Notes under the pieces: generated by a model
The model's input: the letters and a program-made list of their open reading frames with translations, nothing else
What the model was told of the DNA's origin: nothing
The model's database searches: none
Program-made: the position numbers and the translations under genes
Part shown: piece by piece, positions 36,738 to 45,934 of the stretch
Numbering within the stretch: position 1 is the stretch's first letter
How the letters are laid out: each line of letters starts with the position of its first letter
Assembly (NCBI RefSeq): GCF_013285155.1
Contig: NZ_JABTEL010000013.1
Location: 34,759 to 98,758, forward strand
DNA: 64,000 nucleotides
Direction of reading: 5' to 3'
Source: Winogradskyella undariae
GTDB lineage: Bacteria; Bacteroidota; Bacteroidia; Flavobacteriales; Flavobacteriaceae

Positions 36738-37685
36738 CTAATTATTGTTTAATTCCTCTTGTGTTGGTTCCTCGTAAGGAATCTCTTTTTTAGACAAAAT
36801 ACGTCTATATCTTGCAGGATGTAGTTTAATATCTAAAAGCAGAAGTTCTAATTCTTTAGATGCATTATCTAAATTATTATAGAGTGAATCGTCTTTTAAG
36901 AGTTTACCCATGCTGCCTTCACCAGCTTCAAGTCCTGTAGCAAGTTGATTTAACTTAGCTACCATTTCATTTAAATTCTCTACTGTATTAGAAAGCTTTG
37001 CTTCGTTTAAATCTTTAATTAATATAGTTAACTCTGAACTTGTTTTGTCAAAATTCTCTAATAATGACGCTATTTTCTCGTCATTTTTACTAATTAAGTT
37101 ATTTGCCGCAAATGCAACTCCTTTAAATGATTTTAATGTAGAATTTAATTCTGCTATAGTTTGCTTTAATCCATCCTCGGAATCATCCATTACTAGAGAA
37201 TTAAGATTCCCTAATAAACTATCGGAAGAACGAAGTGTTGATCCTAAATCTTCACTAATTCCAGAAAAGTTTTTCTCTAAAGACGATACCATTCCTGGTT
37301 TCACTTCCGATTCTATAAAATCACCAGGTTTAGCATTTTCTCCTCCACTACCTTCAACAATAGATAATGCATTACCGCCCATTAAACCATCTTGATAAAG
37401 TCTAACAGTACTGTTTTTAGAAAATTTTAATTTTGGGTTAACGGTAAACGAAATACGTGTTTTTCCGGTTTTGAAATCATAAATGATTTCTTCTATTTTC
37501 CCTATTTTATTACCTTTAATTGTCACCGGAGATGACATACTTAAGGCATTATACTCAAATTCTGTATAGTAGGTGTTTGAATTTTCAAATAAATCTTCAC
37601 CTTTAAGAAAGTTGAATAAATATATGCAAAAAGCGATACCAGCTAGGACTAGTATTGCGGTCTTAATTTCTCTTGATATTTTCAA
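36738..37685 (-). CDS. MlaD-family MCE protein
   Basis: A 315-residue protein anchored by an N-terminal membrane helix (about 10-26) with an MCE domain at about 38-115 (YNALSMSSPVTIKGNKIGK, then the LYQDGLMGGNALSI loop) and a long helical C-terminal part rich in heptads, which fits the hexamer-stalk type. MCE proteins shuttle phospholipids across the periplasm. MlaE/MlaF partners are not nearby, which is usual for this gene order in Flavobacteriaceae. It lies 54 bp downstream of the amidase and 11 bp upstream of the Fe-S gene. Confidence 0.85.
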   Translation of the reverse strand: MKISREIKTAILVLAGIAFCIYLFNFLKGEDLFENSNTYYTEFEYNALSMSSPVTIKGNKIGKIEEIIYDFKTGKTRISFTVNPKLKFSKNSTVRLYQDGLMGGNALSIVEGSGGENAKPGDFIESEVKPGMVSSLEKNFSGISEDLGSTLRSSDSLLGNLNSLVMDDSEDGLKQTIAELNSTLKSFKGVAFAANNLISKNDEKIASLLENFDKTSSELTILIKDLNEAKLSNTVENLNEMVAKLNQLATGLEAGEGSMGKLLKDDSLYNNLDNASKELELLLLDIKLHPARYRRILSKKEIPYEEPTQEELNNN

Positions 37686-37739
37686 TGGGCTTTATTTAGA
37701 TTACAAACAAAATTAGGAATAAATATATTAATAAAGTTT

Positions 37740-38855
37740 CTAATTCGTAGCAGATTTTAAGGCTTCAGAAATATCTATCTTTTTTCCATCTTTAAAAGCT
37801 ACAACAAAAGCACCAGAATACCCTGCTAATTTCGCTTTATTCTGTAGTTGTTTAACTTCATTATAATCAGATGTTTCTCCACTATAATATTTATAGATAT
37901 CACCAGATTTCTCTCTTGATATATTAGAAAGTCCTTTAAAATTATAGGATTTAGTTTCTAAAGCTCTTGAACTCGCTGAAATTTGAACTTTAAATATAAC
38001 ACCTTCAATAATTCTAGGTTCTTCTTTTTCTTCTGTCATCGTTTCTGCATTTACTTGCAGAATATGACTACCAACATTTTGATCAAGTTCTTTCTTATAA
38101 TCTAAAATAGCAACATTTATAGCATTTGCCATTTTTAGCTGACCGGCTTTTGTATTTAGGTATTTTCCTTCACTATTATTAGTTAAAAAACCAACCTCTA
38201 CTAAAACACTTGGCATGTAAGTATTACGAATAACTAATAGACTTGCCTGTTTTAGACCTCTACTTTTACGTTTTGCTTTATTAATGAAGTTATCTTCTAT
38301 TTTACGTGCTAAAACAATACTTTGCTCTACATAAACTTCTTGTTCTATACCAATAGCAATACTCGATTCTGGTGAACTTGGATTAAACCCTTCATAATGA
38401 TCTTCATAATTTTCTTCTTTAAATATAACTTCATTTTCACGCTTTGCTACTTCAAAATTACGACCCGTATTTTTTTCACCTAAAACAAAAGTCTCTGTAC
38501 CACTTGCTTGAGAGCTGTGTGCGTTACAATGTATAGACACAAACAAATCTGCATCTGCCTTATTTGCAATATTTGCACGCTCGTGCAATTCTACAAACAC
38601 ATCTGTTTTACGTGTGTAGATCACTTTTATGTTTGGGTTTTTCTCAAGCTCCTTACCGACTTCTAAAGTCACTTTAAGTGCTATATTCTTTTCACTATGA
38701 CCATTACCTATATTCCCAGAATCATGGCCACCATGTCCTGCATCTAAAACAACTACAAACTTGTCTTCTTGCGCATGTAATGCAGCATAAGGTGTTAAAG
38801 AAGTTATAAATAAAAGAATGAATAATACTATTGTTGGTTTTTGTGTCGTTTGCAT
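37740..38855 (-). CDS. N-acetylmuramoyl-L-alanine amidase with C-terminal SPOR-like domain
   Basis: A 371-residue exported amidase_3: signal peptide ending LHAQ, then LDAGHGGHDSGN with the first Zn-binding His, the metal-binding SIHCNAH and catalytic EVGFLTN. Residues about 285-365 form a SPOR-like domain (IFKVQISASSR start) that binds denuded glycan strands at septa. It cleaves the amide bond between MurNAc and the stem peptide. It heads the minus-strand amidase-MlaD-Fe-S unit and is divergent from lptD. Confidence 0.9.
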   Translation of the reverse strand: MQTTQKPTIVLFILLFITSLTPYAALHAQEDKFVVVLDAGHGGHDSGNIGNGHSEKNIALKVTLEVGKELEKNPNIKVIYTRKTDVFVELHERANIANKADADLFVSIHCNAHSSQASGTETFVLGEKNTGRNFEVAKRENEVIFKEENYEDHYEGFNPSSPESSIAIGIEQEVYVEQSIVLARKIEDNFINKAKRKSRGLKQASLLVIRNTYMPSVLVEVGFLTNNSEGKYLNTKAGQLKMANAINVAILDYKKELDQNVGSHILQVNAETMTEEKEEPRIIEGVIFKVQISASSRALETKSYNFKGLSNISREKSGDIYKYYSGETSDYNEVKQLQNKAKLAGYSGAFVVAFKDGKKIDISEALKSATN

Positions 38856-38961
38856 ATTTAAATTTAACGGTTTATAAACTTGGTTTATTATAAAGCACCA
38901 ATTGATAATACAGCATTTTTCATTTTATAGCTTTAATCTATTAATCACAAAAAAATAGCTG

Positions 38962-38969
38962 TACTTTTG
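38962..38969 (+). promoter_or_regulatory. -7 box (TACTTTTG) upstream of lptD
   Basis: Exact TAnnTTTG match. It overlaps the TTG at 38967-38969 that the longest frame would use as start, which argues that translation begins further downstream. Confidence 0.45.
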
Positions 38970-39017
38970 GCATTTCAAAAACCGAGCCATACTTTTACAA
39001 AAATACATTTAAAAGCA

Positions 39018-41735
39018 TTGCAGACAAAAAGCTTATACATACTTTTCGCCCTTAGTTTTACAGTGTTTATTAACACATTAAGCTTCGCTCAAGAATTACC
39101 TAAAAAACAAGGTACTATTCCTGTTGAGCAAGAGAGAGATAGTACTTCTATTTCTCTAGACTCTATTGCTAAGCAAGAGGTAAATATCACAGAAATTGAC
39201 TCCACAAAAAAAGACTCCATAAAACAAAAAGGCTTACTAGAAGGAACTGTAACTTATACAGCTACCGATTATGTTTCTCTTAGTCAGAAAAAGAAAAAAA
39301 TCTATTTATATAACGAAGCAGAAGTTCTATACCAAGATATGGAAATAAAAGCAGGTGTTATTGTTATCGATTACAGCAAAAATTTAGTTTATGCTGGCCG
39401 TCTAAAAGATTCAACTGGTTACAGCCAAAGACCTGTTTTTACTCAAGGAGAAAATGTTATTGAACCAGATTCTATCATTTTTAATACAGAATCTAAAAAA
39501 GCATTAGTTTTCAATTCTAGAACTGAACAACAAGGCTTTAAGGTTTATTCTCCTATTACTAAAAAAGAAAATGATTCGGTTTATTTCATGAAAAAAGGGC
39601 GTTTTACAACGGCTGAAGATGAAGAAGATCCGGAATACCAATTTGTTACAACTAAGATGAAATTGGTACCCAACAAAAAAGTTATTGTAGGACCTACATA
39701 CATGGAAATTTATGGTGTACCAACACCAATTGCTTTACCTTTTGCATTTTTTCCTATGACAAAAACACAAACTTCAGGGTTAATTATTCCTAGTTTTGGA
39801 GAAGATAGTAACAGAGGCTATAATTTACAAAATGGGGGTTATTATTTTGCTATTAGCGACTATTTAGACTTAGCAGTACTTGGAGACTACTATACTAATG
39901 GTAGTTATGGTTTTAGTATTGAAAACAATTATGCCCTCCGCTATAAATACAAAGGTAATGTAAGCTTCAGGTATGAGAACTTACTAAATGAAGAACGTGG
40001 ATTTCCTGATTTTAGTCAGAGCACTATTTATAATTTAAAGTGGTCGCACAGTCGAGACTCTAAAGCAAACCCTAACTCTTATTTTTCAGCTTCTGTAAAC
40101 TTAGGAAGTAGCTCTTATTATCAAGAATCCATTAATCAATTAAATCAATCGAATTTTTTAAATAATACTTTAGCATCTTCAGTTTCGTATTCTAAGACAT
40201 TTGCAGGTGATCCTCAGGTAAACCTAAGTTTAACAGCAACACACAGTCAAAATACAAATACAGGTGACATTAATTTAACCCTACCTACAGTTCAGGCTTC
40301 AGTAGGAAGAGTATACCCTTTTGCTCCAAAAAATGGAACTAAAAAAGGAATTATTCAAAATATTAATTTTCAACTAACCACCAGAGGCGAATATAATATT
40401 CAAACAAATGATTCTATTTTTGGTAAAAGTGAAATGTTTGATGATGCTCAAATAGGAATGACGCACAGCATACCTGTTACAACAAATTTTAAAGTATTTG
40501 ATTATTTTAGTGTTAGCACAAGTGCCAGTCTTCAAGAAAACTGGACGTTAAAAACTATAAGTCGTTATTACGATCAAGCTTCCGAAGAAGTTATTACAGT
40601 AAATCAAAATGGTTTTGATCGTTTCTTAACTTATAATGCAGGAGCAAGTATCGGGACAACAATATACGGTATGTATGATTTTGAAAACGAAGCTAAGGAT
40701 GCAAAAATTAAAGCAATACGCCACGTTATGCGCCCTTCTATTAGTTACACTATTAGCCCAGCTTTTGATCAGTATTATGAAACCTATGATGTTATTGATG
40801 CAGATGGTACAACTTCAGATCAAGTAGAATATTCTCGTTTCGAAAATTCACTATACGGAGCACCTGGCAATTCGTTTTCAAGCAGTATTGGTCTTAGCTT
40901 AAGTAATAATGTTGAAGCTAAAATTCAAGCAAAAGATTCTACAAAAACAGAGTCTGAAAAAATAACACTACTAAATAGTCTTAATTTTTCTACCGCTTAC
41001 AACATTGCTGCAGATTCATTAAAATGGAGCCCACTTAATTTAACAGGAGGAACTCAAATTTTAAATAACAAAATGAGTATCAACTTCGGGATGACCTTAA
41101 ACCCTTATGCTCTAAACAGCAACAATCAAGTTGTAAATACATTTAACATAAACAACGGAGGAAGCTTATTTAGATTAACATCAGCTAACGCAAGCATGAG
41201 CTATACCTTATCTAACGAAACTTTTTCAGGAAAAAAAGGTGCTAATAATGATGAAAAAGATGCTTCCGCACAAGAATCTGCACGATCAGGAGGTAGAACT
41301 GATGACTTATTTGGAAGATCTGAAAGTTTTGCAAATACTCGACTCTCTGATCAAGATGATAAAGGTGAGGAAGAAGAGGAAAATAACGAATTCTATAATT
41401 TCAAACTCCCCTGGAGTTTAAGACTAGCATATACAGCTAATTACACCAATACTCAACGCCAAGACCAAATATCATCACATTCATTAATGTTCTCAGGAGA
41501 TATTGATATTTCACCTAAATGGAGTGTTGGTGCATCATCGGGTTACGATTTTGTAAATGATGGATTTACATACACACAATTACGTTTTGAACGCGACTTA
41601 CTAAGTTGGCGTATGAATTTTTCTTGGATACCTTTTAGTGATAATAGCTCTTGGAATTTCTTTATTGGTATAAAATCAAGCCTTCTTAAAGATTTAAAAT
41701 ACGATAAACAAAAGCAATCCGACCAACAATTATAA
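39018..41735 (+). CDS. lptD: Putative LPS-assembly protein LptD
   Basis: An outer-membrane beta-barrel protein of about 905 residues: hydrophobic signal peptide ending LSFAQ, an N-terminal OstA-like beta-jellyroll (about 85-200) and a long barrel of alternating strands ending in the aromatic-rich C terminus. LptD places lipopolysaccharide on the outer leaflet. Start choice: the long frame runs from TTG at 38967 and has no ATG until near residue 127. The -7 box overlaps that TTG, so a TTG at 39018, giving a compact signal peptide, is preferred. Start uncertain; identity of the protein is not. Confidence 0.82.
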   Translation: MQTKSLYILFALSFTVFINTLSFAQELPKKQGTIPVEQERDSTSISLDSIAKQEVNITEIDSTKKDSIKQKGLLEGTVTYTATDYVSLSQKKKKIYLYNEAEVLYQDMEIKAGVIVIDYSKNLVYAGRLKDSTGYSQRPVFTQGENVIEPDSIIFNTESKKALVFNSRTEQQGFKVYSPITKKENDSVYFMKKGRFTTAEDEEDPEYQFVTTKMKLVPNKKVIVGPTYMEIYGVPTPIALPFAFFPMTKTQTSGLIIPSFGEDSNRGYNLQNGGYYFAISDYLDLAVLGDYYTNGSYGFSIENNYALRYKYKGNVSFRYENLLNEERGFPDFSQSTIYNLKWSHSRDSKANPNSYFSASVNLGSSSYYQESINQLNQSNFLNNTLASSVSYSKTFAGDPQVNLSLTATHSQNTNTGDINLTLPTVQASVGRVYPFAPKNGTKKGIIQNINFQLTTRGEYNIQTNDSIFGKSEMFDDAQIGMTHSIPVTTNFKVFDYFSVSTSASLQENWTLKTISRYYDQASEEVITVNQNGFDRFLTYNAGASIGTTIYGMYDFENEAKDAKIKAIRHVMRPSISYTISPAFDQYYETYDVIDADGTTSDQVEYSRFENSLYGAPGNSFSSSIGLSLSNNVEAKIQAKDSTKTESEKITLLNSLNFSTAYNIAADSLKWSPLNLTGGTQILNNKMSINFGMTLNPYALNSNNQVVNTFNINNGGSLFRLTSANASMSYTLSNETFSGKKGANNDEKDASAQESARSGGRTDDLFGRSESFANTRLSDQDDKGEEEEENNEFYNFKLPWSLRLAYTANYTNTQRQDQISSHSLMFSGDIDISPKWSVGASSGYDFVNDGFTYTQLRFERDLLSWRMNFSWIPFSDNSSWNFFIGIKSSLLKDLKYDKQKQSDQQL

Positions 41736-41805
41736 TTAAAAACCCCTATTCTATTTTTATTATAATTTCTTTCAGTTTACTATTATTTTCTTAATAATAT
41801 TGTAT

Positions 41806-41813
41806 TAAATTTG
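41806..41813 (+). promoter_or_regulatory. -7 box (TAAATTTG) upstream of ridA
   Basis: Exact TAnnTTTG match 64 nt before the RidA-family ATG. No clear -33 TTTG at the expected distance. Confidence 0.35.
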
Positions 41814-41877
41814 AGATGATAATACAATCATTAAAAACCTTTTTTACACAAAGAGGAATAAACAAACACTTCTTAAG

Positions 41878-42258
41878 ATGAAAAAAATAATAAACACTAC
41901 TAACGCTCCTGCTCCAATAGGTCCATATAATCAAGCTGTTTTAACAGGAAATACTTTATATACTTCGGGTCAAATAGCTTTAAATCCTGAAACAATGGAG
42001 TTAGTTATAGATGATATTAAAACAGAAACAAAGCAAGTTATGGAAAACATGAAGGCTGTTTTAGAAGCTGCTGACATGACGTTTGAAAACGTAGTAAAGT
42101 CTTCAATTTTTATCAGTGACATGAATAACTTCACTCAAATTAATGAAGTCTATGGTAATTATTTTGAAGAAGCTACAGCGCCAGCTAGAGAGACTGTTGA
42201 AGTCGCAAATTTACCTAAGTTTGTAAATGTTGAAATTAGTATGATTGCTGTAAAATAA
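41878..42258 (+). CDS. ridA: RidA-family enamine/imine deaminase
   Basis: A 126-residue protein with the Rid signature: NAPAPIGPYNQAV at the start, TSGQIALNPETM, and APARETVEVANLP including the conserved Arg. It hydrolyses reactive enamines and imines such as 2-aminoacrylate made by PLP enzymes. Full-length for the family. The stop is followed by an AT-rich hairpin. Confidence 0.93.
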   Translation: MKKIINTTNAPAPIGPYNQAVLTGNTLYTSGQIALNPETMELVIDDIKTETKQVMENMKAVLEAADMTFENVVKSSIFISDMNNFTQINEVYGNYFEEATAPARETVEVANLPKFVNVEISMIAVK

Positions 42259-42276
42259 TTGATTTATATTCATGAA

Positions 42277-42314
42277 ATATGGTTTTATATAAACAATTGT
42301 TAATAAAACCATAT
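42277..42314 (+). terminator. AT-rich hairpin downstream of ridA
   Basis: A perfect 12-bp stem (ATATGGTTTTAT arm) with a 14-nt loop. The following sequence AGCATCTTT has few Ts, so intrinsic termination is plausible but weak. Confidence 0.4.
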
Positions 42315-42330
42315 AGCATCTTTAAAATTA

Positions 42331-42363
42331 ACAAGTTACTTTTTTAAATAACTTGTATTTTTG
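42331..42363 (+). promoter_or_regulatory. Palindrome overlapping the guaC -7 box
   Basis: ACAAGTTA (42331-42338) and TAACTTGT (42349-42356) form a perfect 8-bp inverted repeat with a 10-bp spacer. The last T of the right arm is the first base of the -7 box TATTTTTG (42356-42363). The ATG of guaC is 26 nt further on. The arrangement fits an operator that would block the promoter. Confidence 0.5.
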
Positions 42364-42388
42364 AAAGTAACCAAATTTACTTCAAAAG

Positions 42389-43429
42389 ATGCACATTGAA
42401 AATGATATAAAATTAGGCTTTAAAGATGTAATGATTCGCCCAAAGCGTTCAACTCTTAAAAGCAGGTCTCAAGTTTCATTAGAACGAAATTTTAGCTTTC
42501 TTAATAGCAAAAAAGATTGGACAGGAATTCCGATCATGGCAGCTAATATGGATACTGTTGGTACTTTTGAAATGGCTTTAACCTTATCTGAACAAAAGCT
42601 TTTTACGGCTATCCATAAACATTATTCAGCAAAACAATGGACTACCTTTTTAAATAAGTCTCCTAAAAACATTACAAATTACATCGCTATTAGTACTGGT
42701 ACTGGCGAAGAAGATTCTGAAAAACTAAAAATAGTTTTTAAACATCATCCCGAACTAAAGTTTATATGTATTGATGTCGCTAATGGTTATTCTGAGCATT
42801 TTGTAGAATTTCTTCAGCAAACACGTAAGTCTTATCCCGACAAAGTTATTATTGCGGGCAATGTTGTTACAGGAGAAATGGTAGAACAACTCCTATTATC
42901 TGGGGCAGATATTGTAAAAGTAGGCATTGGGCCTGGTAGCGTTTGCACAACACGTGTTAAAACAGGCGTAGGCTATCCTCAATTATCTGCTATTATAGAA
43001 TGTGCAGATGCGGCTCACGGCTTAGGTGGACAAATTATTAGTGATGGTGGATGTGCCACACCTGGAGATGTTGCTAAAGCATTTGGTGCTGGTGCAGATT
43101 TTGTAATGCTTGGTGGTATGTTTGCAGGTCATACAGAAAGTGGCGGAGAACTTATTACGCGAAATAACGAACAGTACAAACAATTCTACGGTATGAGTTC
43201 TGCAACTGCAATGGATAAATATGTTGGAGGTGTCGCAGAATACAGAGCTAGCGAAGGAAAAACGGTAGAAGTTCCTTACAAAGGTGATGTTAAAGACACT
43301 TTGCAAGATATTTTAGGAGGCTTACGAAGTACATGTACTTATGTTGGTGCTGAACGTTTAAAAGAATTAACCAAACGCACTACTTTTATTCGTGTGGCCG
43401 AGCAAGAAAACCAAGTTTATAATAAATAG
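42389..43429 (+). CDS. guaC: GMP reductase
   Basis: A 346-residue IMPDH-fold enzyme that converts GMP to IMP with NADPH. The catalytic Cys is C186 in [18 protein letters not shown], the same number as in the E. coli enzyme; also visible are [10 protein letters not shown] and the [23 protein letters not shown] region (a GMPR-type loop, given in part). No CBS domains, unlike IMP dehydrogenase, which supports reductase over dehydrogenase. Confidence 0.93.
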   Translation: MHIENDIKLGFKDVMIRPKRSTLKSRSQVSLERNFSFLNSKKDWTGIPIMAANMDTVGTFEMALTLSEQKLFTAIHKHYSAKQWTTFLNKSPKNITNYIAISTGTGEEDSEKLKIVFKHHPELKFICIDVANGYSEHFVEFLQQTRKSYPDKVIIAGNVVTGEMVEQLLLSGADIVKVGIGPGSVCTTRVKTGVGYPQLSAIIECADAAHGLGGQIISDGGCATPGDVAKAFGAGADFVMLGGMFAGHTESGGELITRNNEQYKQFYGMSSATAMDKYVGGVAEYRASEGKTVEVPYKGDVKDTLQDILGGLRSTCTYVGAERLKELTKRTTFIRVAEQENQVYNK

Positions 43430-43485
43430 GTAAATAAAAAATAATCCTTCAAATTAATTACTAATTTTAATATAATAATTAGATA

Positions 43486-44256
43486 TTGAAACTTAAAAAA
43501 TCAGAACTCAAAGACTTTTTAGACGAAAAGGTTGACCTCTATAATCATCCTAAGTTTATTGAGAGTGATCCTATTCAAATTCCACATCAATTTTCAAAAA
43601 AAGAAGATATAGAGATTGCCGGATTTTTATCTGCTACTATTGCTTGGGGAAACCGAAAAAGTATCATTAATAATGCTAATAAAATGATGGAGCTATTAGA
43701 CCACTCCCCTTTTCAATTTATTACGCAACATAAAGAAACAGATTTAGAACGCTTAGAACCTTTTGTGCATAGAACTTTTAACGGTTATGATTTTATGCAG
43801 TTTATTAAAAGTTTAAAGCATATTTATAAAAATCATGGTGGTTTAGAAACTATTTTTTCACAACATGCCGAAAAAGATTCACTTCAGACAAGCATACATG
43901 AATTTAAAAAAGTCTTTTTTGAAATCCCGCATTTAGAACGGACACAAAAACACATTAGTGATCCACTTAAAAATTCGGCAGCGAAACGTATTAACATGTA
44001 CCTAAGATGGATGATTAGAGATGATAATAATGGAGTCGATTTCGGGATTTGGAAATCCATAGCTCCTTCAACATTAAGTTGTCCTTTAGACGTGCATTCT
44101 GGAAATGTAGCACGTAAATTAGACTTACTAAAACGAAAACAAAATGACGGTAAAGCTTTAGCCGAATTAGATAAAGCTTTAAGAAAGTTAGACGCAAAAG
44201 ATCCTGTTAAATATGATTTTGCCTTGTTTGGTCTTGGAGTTTTTGAAGGGTTTTAA
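43486..44256 (+). CDS. TIGR02757 (DUF2400) family protein
   Basis: A 256-residue protein of unknown function found in Bacteroidota and some other bacteria. The family features seen are GFLSATIAWGNRKSIINNA, a hydrophobic core with LRWMIR, and LSCPLDVHSGNVARKL in the last third. The best start is a TTG at 43486, since no in-frame ATG lies between the upstream stop and the first conserved block. It is helical and likely soluble. Confidence 0.82.
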   Translation: MKLKKSELKDFLDEKVDLYNHPKFIESDPIQIPHQFSKKEDIEIAGFLSATIAWGNRKSIINNANKMMELLDHSPFQFITQHKETDLERLEPFVHRTFNGYDFMQFIKSLKHIYKNHGGLETIFSQHAEKDSLQTSIHEFKKVFFEIPHLERTQKHISDPLKNSAAKRINMYLRWMIRDDNNGVDFGIWKSIAPSTLSCPLDVHSGNVARKLDLLKRKQNDGKALAELDKALRKLDAKDPVKYDFALFGLGVFEGF

Positions 44257-44370
44257 AATTCTTTTACTATTTTATACCTTTAACTAGTATTATCCTCCTT
44301 TTAAATCTAAAGTTATCTAGAAGTTAAAACAAACAAAAACTATATCTTTTACTATTAAATCCTTAAATAA

Positions 44371-45858
44371 ATGAAATTTAAACTCACCCTTTTATTAGTA
44401 ACTTGTTTCACTATAAGTTTTTCTCAAAATTTAAATATTCCTTTAGATACTACTTATGTCACCACTAATTCTGTGACCATAAAAGGTAAGCAAATCAATT
44501 ATAAAGCAGAAACAGGTTTTCAACCCGTTTGGGATAATGATGGTAAAATGATCGCTTCACTTTACTACACTTACTACAAACGAACTAATGACCCAAAAGG
44601 TAACGATAGACCTATAATTTATTCCTTTAATGGAGGACCTGGATCAGCGTCACTTTGGATGCATATTGCTTATACTGGACCTAAAGTTTTAAATATTGAT
44701 GACGAAGGGTACCCTATTCAACCTTATGGCGTAAAAGACAATCCAAATTCTATCTTAGATGTTGCAGATATTGTATTTATCAATCCCGTAAACACAGGTT
44801 ACTCTAGAAAAGTCGCTGATAAAGATGGTAAAATGCCTGACAACAAATTGTTTTTTGGTATTAATGCTGATATTAAATATTTAGCAAGTTGGATGAATAC
44901 TTTTACAACCAGACAAAACAGATGGCAATCCCCTAAATATATTATAGGAGAAAGCTATGGAGGAACGCGTGTTATGGGGTTATCCTTAGAGCTTCAAAAT
45001 AACCAATGGATGTACTTAAATGGTGTAATTATGGTTTCACCAGCAGATTATAAGATTTTAAGAGTTGGTGGTCCTTTAGCTTCAAGCTTAAATTTACCTT
45101 ATTATACAGCTACAGCTTGGCATCACAAAATGCTTCCTGACGCACTTCAAAATAAAGATTTATTAGATATATTACCAGAAGTAGAACATTTTGCTATTAA
45201 CGATTTAATGCCTGCTCTAGCTAAAGGAGGTTTTATTTCAGAATTAGAAAAAGAAGCGATTGCTAAGCAAATGAGTTATTATTCCGGGTTATCTAAAAAA
45301 GTAATTTTGCAACAAAACCTAGATGTCTCTACTCGTTTTTTCTGGAAAGAATTATTACGTGATAAAACAGGAGAAACGATAGGAAGATTAGATTCTAGAT
45401 ATCTTGGATTAGATAAAGTTGAAACAGGAACAAGCCCCGATTACAGCCCGGAACTCACCTCGTGGCTTCATTCTTTTACACCAGCTATAAATTATTACAT
45501 TCAAAATGAATTAGGTTTTAAAACGGATGTAAAGTATAATGTTTTTGGAAACACAGGCCGATGGGATAATGACAACGATAATACAAGAGATAATTTACGC
45601 CAAGCTATGGCACAAAATCCTTATTTAAAAGTATTAACGCAGTCTGGTTATTACGACGGAGCAACAACCTACTTTGCTGCGAAGTATTCTCAATCACAAA
45701 TTGACCCAAGTGGAAAAATGAAAGATCGTATTTTCTTTAAAGGTTACCGAAGCGGACATATGATGTATTTACGAAATGAAGATCTAATTAAAGCCAATGA
45801 TGATTTAAGGCACTTCATCGAAATCTCATTAACTAATGGTAAATCAGCTAAATATTAA
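44371..45858 (+). CDS. S10-family serine carboxypeptidase-like protein
   Basis: A 495-residue exported alpha/beta-hydrolase of the S10 (carboxypeptidase Y-like) family: signal peptide ending ISFSQ, oxyanion loop FNGGPGSASLWMH (about 86-98), nucleophile S195 in GESYGGTR, then GYYDGATT supplying Asp, and GYRSGHMMYL supplying His near the C terminus. All three catalytic residues can be placed. Family members remove C-terminal residues, probably from periplasmic peptides here; some bacterial members have unknown substrates. Confidence 0.87.
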   Translation: MKFKLTLLLVTCFTISFSQNLNIPLDTTYVTTNSVTIKGKQINYKAETGFQPVWDNDGKMIASLYYTYYKRTNDPKGNDRPIIYSFNGGPGSASLWMHIAYTGPKVLNIDDEGYPIQPYGVKDNPNSILDVADIVFINPVNTGYSRKVADKDGKMPDNKLFFGINADIKYLASWMNTFTTRQNRWQSPKYIIGESYGGTRVMGLSLELQNNQWMYLNGVIMVSPADYKILRVGGPLASSLNLPYYTATAWHHKMLPDALQNKDLLDILPEVEHFAINDLMPALAKGGFISELEKEAIAKQMSYYSGLSKKVILQQNLDVSTRFFWKELLRDKTGETIGRLDSRYLGLDKVETGTSPDYSPELTSWLHSFTPAINYYIQNELGFKTDVKYNVFGNTGRWDNDNDNTRDNLRQAMAQNPYLKVLTQSGYYDGATTYFAAKYSQSQIDPSGKMKDRIFFKGYRSGHMMYLRNEDLIKANDDLRHFIEISLTNGKSAKY

Positions 45859-45934
45859 TGTATTTTTGTGCTTAATAACAAAACCTTACTTAAATAAATT
45901 ACGTATATATTATGCCTGATTGATTTTAATTTTT

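Noticed and set aside
45920..45934. TTG start for the GAF kinase gene
   Set aside because: ATG at 45935 follows directly in frame; the added five residues have no support.
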